In this document: positions 27,107-34,327 of the stretch, in pieces
How positions within the stretch are numbered: the stretch's first letter is position 1
Layout of the letters: each line of letters begins with the position of its first letter
Assembly (NCBI RefSeq): GCF_000019725.1
Contig: NC_010505.1
Span: 4,449,001 to 4,513,000 of the forward strand
Direction: 5' to 3'
Origin: Methylobacterium radiotolerans JCM 2831
GTDB taxonomy: Bacteria > Pseudomonadota > Alphaproteobacteria > Rhizobiales > Beijerinckiaceae
DNA: 64,000 nt
The notes under the pieces: model-generated
Database searches by the model: none
Seen by the model: only the letters and a program-made list of their open reading frames with translations
What the model was told of the DNA's origin: nothing
Program-made: the position numbers and the translations under genes

Positions 27107-27760
27107 ATGTCACCGCAGATGATCGAGCGCCTCTGGCAGGCCTTCCTCGACACCGCGCTCATGGTCGGGGTCTCGGCCGGGATCGCCGTGCTCGCCGGTA
27201 TTCCCCTGGCGCTGTTCCTCGTCACCTCCGGGCCCGGCGGCATCTTCCCGGCGCCGGTGGCCAACCGGGTGGTCGGGACCGTGGTCAACGGCTTCCGGGC
27301 CGTGCCCTTCATCGTGCTGCTGGTGGCGCTGATCCCGTTCACCCGGCTGGTGGCCGGCACCACGATCGGCGTCTGGGCGGCGATCGTGCCGCTCTCGGTG
27401 AGCGCGACCCCGTTCTTCGCCCGGATCGCCGAGGTGTCGCTGCGGGAGGTGGATGCCGGCCTGATCGAGGCCGCCCAGTCCATCGGCTGCCGGCGCCGGC
27501 ACATCCTCGCCCACGTGCTCCTGCCCGAGGCGCTGCCGGGCATCGTGGCCGGCTTCACCATCACGGTGGTGGCGATGATCGGCGCCTCCGCGATGGCCGG
27601 CGCGGTGGGCGCGGGCGGCCTCGGGGACGTCGCGATCCGGTACGGCTACCAGCGCTTCGACACCACCGTGATGGTGGTGGTGATCGCGATCCTGATCGCC
27701 CTCGTGTGCGTGGTCCAGTTCGCGGGCGACACCGCGGTGCGGCGGCTCCGGGCCCGCTGA
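27107..27760 (+). CDS. MetI-type ABC transporter permease
   Basis: A permease of 217 residues with five hydrophobic helices. The inner-membrane loop motif EAAQSIGCRRRHILAHVLLPEALPG contacts the ATPase, and the C-terminal GAVGAGGLGDVAIRYGYQRFD is characteristic of MetI proteins. Together with the two preceding genes it makes a complete importer. It is followed after 44 bases by the 14-bp repeats that lead into the flavoprotein gene. Confidence 0.93.
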   Translation: MSPQMIERLWQAFLDTALMVGVSAGIAVLAGIPLALFLVTSGPGGIFPAPVANRVVGTVVNGFRAVPFIVLLVALIPFTRLVAGTTIGVWAAIVPLSVSATPFFARIAEVSLREVDAGLIEAAQSIGCRRRHILAHVLLPEALPGIVAGFTITVVAMIGASAMAGAVGAGGLGDVAIRYGYQRFDTTVMVVVIAILIALVCVVQFAGDTAVRRLRAR

Positions 27761-27804
27761 CGGCCCCGCGCCCCGGCCCGCGCCCGGCTCGCGGCGGTCC
27801 GACC

Positions 27805-27874
27805 GTGAGGCCGCATCCCTGAGGCCGAATCCGTGAGGCTGAACCCGTGAGCCTGCACACATGAGCCTGAACGT
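27805..27874 (+). repeat. Five degenerate 14-bp tandem repeats spanning a start codon
   Basis: Five consecutive 14-base units start at 27805, 27819, 27833, 27847 and 27861. They follow the pattern [GCA]TGAG[GC]C[CT]G[CA]A..., for example CTGAGGCCGAATCC. The last unit contains the ATG of the next gene at 27861, and each earlier unit begins with GTG or CTG. Because 14 is not a multiple of three, each unit is in a different frame. Confidence 0.85.
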
Positions 27875-29117
27875 GGACGAATCCGCCGCCGACGGGGCGG
27901 CCGAGCCGCTGACCCCGCCGCTGCCCCCGCCGCCGTCGCCGCCGCACCGGATCCGCTCGGACGCCGAGGCGCTCGCGGCCGCGCGGGCCGTGGCCCGGGT
28001 CTTCGCGGCGGGCGCGGCCGAGCGCGACCGGGACCGGCGCCTGCCCTGGGCGGAGATCGCGGCCTTCACGGAGAGCGGGCTCGGCGGCATCACGGTGCCG
28101 CGCGCCCATGGCGGCGCCGGGGTCTCGCACGCGACGCTCGCGGAGGTCTTCGCGATCCTCGCCGCCGCCGACGGCTCGGCGGCGCAGATCCCCCAGAACC
28201 AGTTCGGCGTCCTGGCGCTGGTCGCGGCCGCCGCCAGCCCCGCCCAGCAGGCGCGGATCTACCGCGACGTGCTCGCCGGCCACCGGATCGGCAATGCCGG
28301 CCCCGCCCGCAACGGCAAGGCCATCACCAACGTGGACACGCGGCTGACCGCCGGGCCGGAGGGCCCGCGGCTCAGCGGCACGCGCTTCTACTCCACGGGC
28401 GCGCTCTTCGCCCACTGGATCCCGACCCGAGCGGTCGGCCCCGACGGGGGGCCGCTCCTGGTCTTCGTGCGCCGGGACGCCCCCGGCGTGCGGGTGGCGG
28501 ACGACTGGCAGGGCTTCGGCCAGCGCACCACGGCGAGCGGCACCGTGGTCTTCGCGCAGGCCCCGGTCGAGGCGGATCTGACGATCGACCTCGCGCCCCT
28601 GGCCGGGCGCCCGGGCCTGTTCGGGCCGGTCTCGCAGCTGATCCACGCGGCGATCGACGCCGGGCTCGCCCGGGGCGCGGCCGCCGCCGCCCTCGACTTC
28701 CTGCGCTCCCGGACCCGGCCCTATCCCTTCACCGCCGAGACCGTCGCGGAGGATCCCCACATCCTCGGCGAGATCGGGCGGCTCACCGTCGACCTGCACG
28801 CCGCCGAGGAGGTCCTGGCGCGGGCCGGAAGGGCGCTCGACCGGATCGCCGCGGCCCCCGTCACCGCCCAGAGCGCGGCCGAGGCCTCGGTGGCGGTGGC
28901 GCAGGCCAAGATCCTGACCACCGAGGCGGCCCTGGAGGCCTCCGAGCGGCTGCTCGAGCTCGCCGGCGCCTCGGCGACCCGCGACGGGTACAATCTCGGC
29001 CGGTACTGGCGCGACGCCCGGGTCCACACCCTGCACGACCCGGTGCGGTGGAAGTACCACCTCCTCGGCAACCACGCCCTGAACGGCGTGCTGCCCGCCC
29101 GGCACCAGTGGAACTGA
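27861..29117 (+). CDS. SfnB/DszC-like flavin monooxygenase (acyl-CoA dehydrogenase fold)
   Basis: A protein of 418 residues of the acyl-CoA dehydrogenase fold, close to SfnB/DszC-type sulfur-acquisition flavoproteins. Signs are GGAGVSHATLAEVF, the FMN-side segment GTRFYSTGALFAHW and the C-terminal VHTLHDPVRWKYH. A Pro-rich N-terminal stretch (PPLPPPPSPP) precedes the fold. Such enzymes use reduced flavin from a separate reductase to oxidise sulfur compounds. It is probably a tandem paralogue of the next gene and, unusually, its ATG lies in a tandem repeat. The true substrate is unknown. Confidence 0.82.
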   Translation: MSLNVDESAADGAAEPLTPPLPPPPSPPHRIRSDAEALAAARAVARVFAAGAAERDRDRRLPWAEIAAFTESGLGGITVPRAHGGAGVSHATLAEVFAILAAADGSAAQIPQNQFGVLALVAAAASPAQQARIYRDVLAGHRIGNAGPARNGKAITNVDTRLTAGPEGPRLSGTRFYSTGALFAHWIPTRAVGPDGGPLLVFVRRDAPGVRVADDWQGFGQRTTASGTVVFAQAPVEADLTIDLAPLAGRPGLFGPVSQLIHAAIDAGLARGAAAAALDFLRSRTRPYPFTAETVAEDPHILGEIGRLTVDLHAAEEVLARAGRALDRIAAAPVTAQSAAEASVAVAQAKILTTEAALEASERLLELAGASATRDGYNLGRYWRDARVHTLHDPVRWKYHLLGNHALNGVLPARHQWN

Positions 29118-29127
29118 GGACCGGGCG

Positions 29128-30366
29128 ATGCCGCTCCAGCCCCACGAGACCGCCTTCACGCAGGCACCCGCGCCGCCGCGCCCGGTGCCGGTCCTTCCGG
29201 ACGCCGCCGCGGCGCTCGCCGTCGCCGACCGGCTGGCGGAGGACTTCGCCGAGGCCGCCGCCGCGCGCGACCTGGAGCGCCGCCTGCCGGTCGCCGAGAT
29301 CGCGCGCTTCGCCGAATCCGGCCTCTGGGCGATCACGGTGCCGAGGGAATACGGCGGCCCCGGCCTCGACAGCGCCACGGTCGCCCAGGTGATCGCCCGG
29401 ATCGCCGCGGCGGACGGCTCCCTCGGCCAGATCCCGCAGAACCACTTCTACGCCCTGGAGGTGCTCCGCAACGGCGGCACCGAGGCCCAGAAGCGCGCCC
29501 TCTACGGCCGCGTCCTGGCGGGCGAGCGCTTCGGCAACGCGCTGGCCGAGATCGGCGCGCGCGACCACACCCGCCGCACCCGGCTCGTGCGCGACCCGGC
29601 CGGCTGGTATGTCGAGGGCCGCAAATACTACTGCACCGGCTCGCTCTACGCCCACCGCATCCCCACCCTGGCCAGCGCCGAGGAGGAGGGGCGGGCGGTC
29701 GCCTACCTCGTCTTCGTCCCCCGGGACGCGCCCGGCGTGACCCTGGTCGACGACTGGGACGGGTTCGGGCAGCGGCTCACCGGCTCGGGCTCGGTCCTGT
29801 TCGAGCGCGTCGCCGTGGAGCCCGACTGGGTGGTGCCGTTCCAGGCCTCGCTGGAGCGGCCGACCGCGATCGGCCCCTTCGCGCAGATCCTGCACGCCGG
29901 GATCGATCTCGGCATCGGCGCGGGCGCCTTCGCGGCGACCCTGCCCCTCGTGCGAGACCGCGCCCGGCCGTGGATCGATTCCGGCGTCGCCCGGGCCAGC
30001 GAGGATCCGCTGACCCTCCACGCGCTGGGCGACGTCCAGGTGCGCCTCGCGGCGGCCGACGCCCTGCTGGCGCGCGCCGGCCGCTACGTGGACGCCGCCC
30101 AGGCCGCCCCCGACGCCGACAGCGTCGCGGCCGCCTCCGTGGCGGTGGCGGAGGCCCGGGCCGCGAGCCACCGGGCCGGCCTGCTCGCGGCCAACAAGCT
30201 CGTCGAGCTCGGCGGCACCTCCGCCACCGACCGGGCCGAGGCGCTCGACCGCTACTGGCGCAACGTCCGCACCCACACCCTGCACGATCCGGTGCGGTGG
30301 AAGTACCACTGGATCGGCGCCTACCACCTCGACGGCCGGCAGCCGCCCCGGCACGGAGCGCTCTGA
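29128..30366 (+). CDS. SfnB-type sulfur acquisition flavoprotein
   Basis: A protein of 412 residues with the same fold and length as the preceding gene product. Shared landmarks include the N-terminal RRLPVAEIARFAESGLW, the central GRKYYCTGSLYAHRIPT and the end VRTHTLHDPVRWKYHW. It matches the SfnB family more plainly than its neighbour. It starts 10 bases after the previous stop, and its own stop overlaps the next ATG (TGATG), so the set is translationally coupled. It likely works with reduced FMN on a sulfone, sulfonate or similar compound. Confidence 0.85.
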   Translation: MPLQPHETAFTQAPAPPRPVPVLPDAAAALAVADRLAEDFAEAAAARDLERRLPVAEIARFAESGLWAITVPREYGGPGLDSATVAQVIARIAAADGSLGQIPQNHFYALEVLRNGGTEAQKRALYGRVLAGERFGNALAEIGARDHTRRTRLVRDPAGWYVEGRKYYCTGSLYAHRIPTLASAEEEGRAVAYLVFVPRDAPGVTLVDDWDGFGQRLTGSGSVLFERVAVEPDWVVPFQASLERPTAIGPFAQILHAGIDLGIGAGAFAATLPLVRDRARPWIDSGVARASEDPLTLHALGDVQVRLAAADALLARAGRYVDAAQAAPDADSVAAASVAVAEARAASHRAGLLAANKLVELGGTSATDRAEALDRYWRNVRTHTLHDPVRWKYHWIGAYHLDGRQPPRHGAL

Positions 30367-31775
30367 TGGCCGCCGCGACGAAGCAGATCCTGCTGAACGC
30401 CTTCAACATGACCTGCGCGGGCCACATCAACCACGGGCTCTGGACCCACCCGCGCGACCGCTCGGCCGAGTACAACACGCTGTCCTACTGGACCGAGCAG
30501 GCGAAGCTCCTGGAGCGCGGCCTGTTCGACGGCCTGTTCATCGCCGACATCATCGGCGTCTACGACGTCTACGGCGGCGGCATCGACGTCACCGCCCGGG
30601 AGGCCGTGCAGCTGCCGGTCAACGACCCGACCATGATGATCTCCGCCATGGCGGCGGTGACCGAGCATCTCGGCTTCGGCGTGACGATCAACGTCCACCA
30701 GGAGGCGCCCTACACCTTCGCCCGGCGCCTCTCGACCCTCGATCACCTGACGGGCGGCCGGATCGGCTGGAACGTCGTCACCGGCTACCTCGACAGCGCC
30801 CACCGCGCCCAGAGCGGCGGCACGCTGCCGGCGCACGACCGGCGCTACGACTACGCCGACGAGTACCTGGAGGTGCTCTACCGGCTCTGGGAGGGCAGCT
30901 GGGACGACGCGGCCGTGCGCCGCGACCGGGCGGCCCGGGTGTTCAGCGATCCCGCCCATATCCGCAAGGTCACCCACCGGGGCGCGTTCTTCGCGGTCGA
31001 GGGCTACCACCTGTCGGAGCCGTCGCCCCAGCGGACGCCGGTCCTCTACCAGGCCGGCGCCTCGGGCCGCGGCCGCGCCTTCGCGGGCCGCCACGCCGAA
31101 TGCGTGTTCATCTCGGCCCGCGACCCGGCCACCGCCCGCGAATCCGTCCGCGCCATCCGGGCCGAGGCGGTCGCGGCGGGCCGGAATCCCGACGACGTGA
31201 AGGTGTTCGTCGGCCTCGCGATCATCCCCGGACGGACGCGCGCGGAGGCCGAGGCCAAGCGGGACGAGTACCTGTCCTACGCGAGCCCGGAGGCGGGGCT
31301 CGCGCATTTCTCCGCCTCCACGGGGATCGACTTCGCCCGTTACGGCCTCGACGAGCCGATCCCCTACGCGCCGGGCAACGCCATTCAGTCGGCCACCGCG
31401 GCGGCGGCCAGGCGCGGGCTGACGAAGCGCGACCTCCTGGCCGAGCTGCAGCTCGGCAGCCGCTACGCGGTGCTCACCGGCGACGCGGTGACGATCGCCG
31501 ACGAACTCCAGGCCTGGATCACGGAGGGCGAGGTCGACGGCTTCAACCTCAGCCGGATCGTCGTGCCGGAGAGCTTCTCCGACTTCATCGACCTCGTGAT
31601 CCCGGAGCTGCAGGATCGCGGCCTCTACAAGACCGCCTACGCCGAGGGCTCGCTGCGGGCGAAGCTGTTCGGCCAGGGGGACCGGCTGCCCGCCCGCCAC
31701 CCGGCCGAGGCCTACCGCGGCGCGCCTCAGCGGCCCTGGGACTCGCCGCTCTCGGAGCCGAACCAGCGGCCGTAG
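30366..31775 (+). CDS. FMN-dependent monooxygenase, NtaA/SnaA/DszA family
   Basis: A luciferase-like FMN monooxygenase of 469 residues of the NtaA/SnaA/SoxA/DszA group. The N-terminus has LLNAFNMTCAGHINHGLWTHP, the core has RIGWNVVTGYLDSAHR and the substrate side TPVLYQAGASGRGRAFAGRHAECVF. These enzymes use FMNH2 to cleave C-N or C-S bonds, releasing sulfite in sulfur-scavenging members. The gene context (metQNI and two SfnB-like enzymes) favours an organosulfur substrate. The 3' end overlaps the convergent channel gene by 49 bases. Confidence 0.88.
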   Translation: MAAATKQILLNAFNMTCAGHINHGLWTHPRDRSAEYNTLSYWTEQAKLLERGLFDGLFIADIIGVYDVYGGGIDVTAREAVQLPVNDPTMMISAMAAVTEHLGFGVTINVHQEAPYTFARRLSTLDHLTGGRIGWNVVTGYLDSAHRAQSGGTLPAHDRRYDYADEYLEVLYRLWEGSWDDAAVRRDRAARVFSDPAHIRKVTHRGAFFAVEGYHLSEPSPQRTPVLYQAGASGRGRAFAGRHAECVFISARDPATARESVRAIRAEAVAAGRNPDDVKVFVGLAIIPGRTRAEAEAKRDEYLSYASPEAGLAHFSASTGIDFARYGLDEPIPYAPGNAIQSATAAAARRGLTKRDLLAELQLGSRYAVLTGDAVTIADELQAWITEGEVDGFNLSRIVVPESFSDFIDLVIPELQDRGLYKTAYAEGSLRAKLFGQGDRLPARHPAEAYRGAPQRPWDSPLSEPNQRP

Positions 31776-32917
31776 ATCTCGTCGTAGCGGCCGTCCTCCC
31801 GCAGGCCGAGAAGGGCCTGGTTGACGCGCTTGCGCCGGGGATCGTTGGCCGGGAACAGGATGCCGTAGGATTGCCGGTTGAAGGCGCCCCCGACCAGGCG
31901 CAGGGCCTCGTGGCCGGGCCGGGTCGCGTAGTAGCCCAGCGCGGGGGCGTCGTAGACGACCGCCGCGACCGTGCCGGCCTGCAGGGCCGCGCAGGCCGCC
32001 TCCAGCGTCGCGAAGCTCACCGGGGTGGCGAAATGGTCCGCCAGGTAGGCGACCGAGGTGGTGTCGGCGACCGTGCCCACCCGCTTGCCCGGCAGGTCCT
32101 GCGGGCCGTTGACCGCGCCGCGCAGGCGCTCCACCGTGGCCGTGCTGGTCAGGCCCGCGGTGAACCACGCCACCAGGGCGATGCAGGTGAACAGCCAGAC
32201 GACCGTGACGGCCCGCGCCAGGGGGCTGCGCGGCATCTCCTCCGCCTGCGCGGCGAGGCTGCTCAGGGCCCACCAGACGACGTGGGCGAAGCCGCGCGCC
32301 GGTCCCGAGCGCGCCGCCATGCCGCCGGGGTGGCGCCGCTCGAGCCACCAGACCAGGGCCGCCACCGCCAGGATCAGGGCGGCGAGCCCCAGGAGGACCT
32401 GCAGGAAGGCGGCGTCGCTCAGGAGCGCCCGGAGGGCCCGCGCGGTGGCCGAGCCGGTGGCGTCCGGCTCCGCCCGGACGGCGATGCGCAGGCCGGTCTC
32501 CAGCATCGTGACCGAGAAGTCGAACCGCCGCTCGCGCTCCGCGGTGATCGACACCGCCGCGATGGCGAGGTCCGCGCGCCCGTCCGAGACCGCCGCGAAC
32601 AGCGCCGGCAGGTCGTCGACGCGCACATAGGCCGTCCGGACGCCGAGCTCCCGCGCGACGGCGTTCCAGAGATCGATGCTGAACCCGCGCAGCCGGCCGT
32701 CCTCGTCCATGACCAGGGGCGGCACCGGATGCGTCGCGACCCGCCACGTCTCGGGCTCGCCGGTGCGGAGCGCGGGGGCCGCGTCCGCGGTCTCGGCCCG
32801 GACGGGGGCCGCGGCGAGCGGCGCGGCGGCCGCGAAACACAGGGAGAGGGACAGACAGAGGGACAGGACGCGAGCGGGCGCGCCGCCGCGCCGCCGTCCG
32901 GCGGACCGGCCCGGCAC
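31727..32917 (-). CDS. Ionotropic glutamate receptor-like channel/binding protein
   Basis: A protein of 396 residues with a solute-binding fold interrupted by a pore module. There is a signal region (17-42) and a ligand-binding lobe with ADLAIAAVSITAERERRFDFS (about 50-150). A helix (171-192), a re-entrant pore-like segment (211-227, VVWWALSSLAAQAEE) and a second helix (234-256) follow. The pore module ends in WFTAGLTSTATVERL, resembling the SYTANLAAF gate of eukaryotic receptors, and the remaining ligand lobe closes with DEIYGRWF. Bacterial members such as GluR0 are amino-acid-gated potassium channels. GTG 32917 lies one base after the AraC gene stop; the start is otherwise uncertain. Confidence 0.8.
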   Translation of the reverse strand: MPGRSAGRRRGGAPARVLSLCLSLSLCFAAAAPLAAAPVRAETADAAPALRTGEPETWRVATHPVPPLVMDEDGRLRGFSIDLWNAVARELGVRTAYVRVDDLPALFAAVSDGRADLAIAAVSITAERERRFDFSVTMLETGLRIAVRAEPDATGSATARALRALLSDAAFLQVLLGLAALILAVAALVWWLERRHPGGMAARSGPARGFAHVVWWALSSLAAQAEEMPRSPLARAVTVVWLFTCIALVAWFTAGLTSTATVERLRGAVNGPQDLPGKRVGTVADTTSVAYLADHFATPVSFATLEAACAALQAGTVAAVVYDAPALGYYATRPGHEALRLVGGAFNRQSYGILFPANDPRRKRVNQALLGLREDGRYDEIYGRWFGSESGESQGR

Positions 32918-32918
32918 G

Positions 32919-33974
32919 TCAGAGGCTCTCGATCCAGTTGCGCAGGACGGCGCCGGGCGCGGGTTCGGGGCCGGTGTCCAGGCGCTGGGACGCGTCGCTC
33001 GGGATGAAGCCGAACCGGCGCTTGAACGCCCGCCGGAAGGTCCGCTCGTCCGAGAAGCCGACCGCGAAGGCGACCTGCGAGACGCGCAGGGGTTTGGGGG
33101 CATCGTCGCGCACGAGCATCCGCATCGCCGCCATGAGGCGGCGGTCGCGGATATACGCCACGATGCCGTTGGGGGCGAACAGCCGGTACAGGGTCGAGCG
33201 CGACAGGCCGAGCCGCGTCGCGATCAGGGCGGGCGTCAGCTTCGGGTTGCCGAGCTCCGCCTCGACCAGGCGGCGGACCCGGATCCGGACGTCCTGGTGC
33301 TGCGCGGGGCGCCCCTCCTCCTGCCCGCGCAGCCAGCTGGCGCAGAGCTGGGTGATCGCCGCCGAGGCCGCCAGGGCCTCGCGGCGGTCGAGGAGGTCGC
33401 CGCAGGCGACCACGTTGGCGACGAAGTTGTGGACCAGCCGCCCGAACGGGTCGCCGTCGTGGTCGAGGGAGCGGCCGTGCAGGGCGTCGGGGTGGCAGCC
33501 CTGCTTCTCCAGCAGGGCGCGGGGGATCACGACGTTCGTGGCGTCGACGGCGCCCGCCACGATGCGCACGGGCTGGGCGAGGTCGAAGACGATGCACTGC
33601 ACCTCGTTCACGGGCCCGGTGCCCTGATCGGTCTCCACGCGGCTCTGCCCCCGCCGGTAGAACTGCAGCAGGATGTGGTCGAGGCCCTGCTGGCCGATCA
33701 TCTCCCGGGTCCGCACGAGGGTGTGGGCCGGCGCCACAACGTCGCCGACCAGCAGGTCGCCGAGGTGGTAGCTGCGCATCGCGATCGGGACGGTGAGGTC
33801 GGTCTCCGGGCGGAAGCTCACGTCGAAGATCGGCGCGAGGTGATCCTGCCACGCCCGGCCGAGCGCCTCTCGATCCTCCGGCGGCTCGAACCGCAGGCAG
33901 GCGACCTCGCCGCCCGGCGCCTCACCCCCGGCCGGTGCCGCGTCCGGGTCCCGGTTTCTCTCTTCGGAAGACAT
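32919..33974 (-). CDS. AraC-family transcriptional regulator
   Basis: A protein of 351 residues. An N-terminal AraC-binding-like domain (about 30-210, with FDVSFRPETDLTVPIAMRSYHLGDLLVGD) precedes a C-terminal double helix-turn-helix (about 245-345: TRLGLSRSTLYRLF and VSQVAFAVGFSDERTFRRAFKRRFG). It resembles FeaR-type activators. It is one base from the channel gene downstream and divergent from the autotransporter gene, so it may control either. ATG 33974 is used; an open frame continues upstream but reads through probable promoter DNA. Confidence 0.87.
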   Translation of the reverse strand: MSSEERNRDPDAAPAGGEAPGGEVACLRFEPPEDREALGRAWQDHLAPIFDVSFRPETDLTVPIAMRSYHLGDLLVGDVVAPAHTLVRTREMIGQQGLDHILLQFYRRGQSRVETDQGTGPVNEVQCIVFDLAQPVRIVAGAVDATNVVIPRALLEKQGCHPDALHGRSLDHDGDPFGRLVHNFVANVVACGDLLDRREALAASAAITQLCASWLRGQEEGRPAQHQDVRIRVRRLVEAELGNPKLTPALIATRLGLSRSTLYRLFAPNGIVAYIRDRRLMAAMRMLVRDDAPKPLRVSQVAFAVGFSDERTFRRAFKRRFGFIPSDASQRLDTGPEPAPGAVLRNWIESL

Positions 33975-34327
33975 ACGTAGAGCCTGACACCTGCTGTGAG
34001 CACGACCGATGAAGAACGAGGGCCTGCCCCAAGTTGACGCGTGGCAACGCGGTCCGGTCATCCCGCACGTTAGCCGTGTCCACCCGGACAGTCCCCCTGT
34101 CTCCCGCCGACCTGAGCGGCTGTACACTGTCGTTTGTCGCGGCGGCGTGCGATTCGACGCGGGGGCCGCCGGATCGGGGCGCCGCGGGCGCAGCTTTCGG
34201 ATCAATCCTGACACGCGAGCCGCCGGACGGTTCCTTCCGTCCCAGAATGGGGGTTTGCCGTACCAGAATGTCGCGCGCGGCCCCGACTGTGGCAGCCCTG
34301 CGATAGTCCGTTAAGGTCGCGTTTTCT
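33975..34327. other. Divergent control region between araC-type gene and autotransporter
   Basis: These 353 bases hold no supported gene. They presumably contain both promoters. A short dyad GACAG-N5-CTGTC lies at 34087-34101, and the last 20 bases before the autotransporter ATG are T-rich. No confident promoter hexamers were found. Confidence 0.55.
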
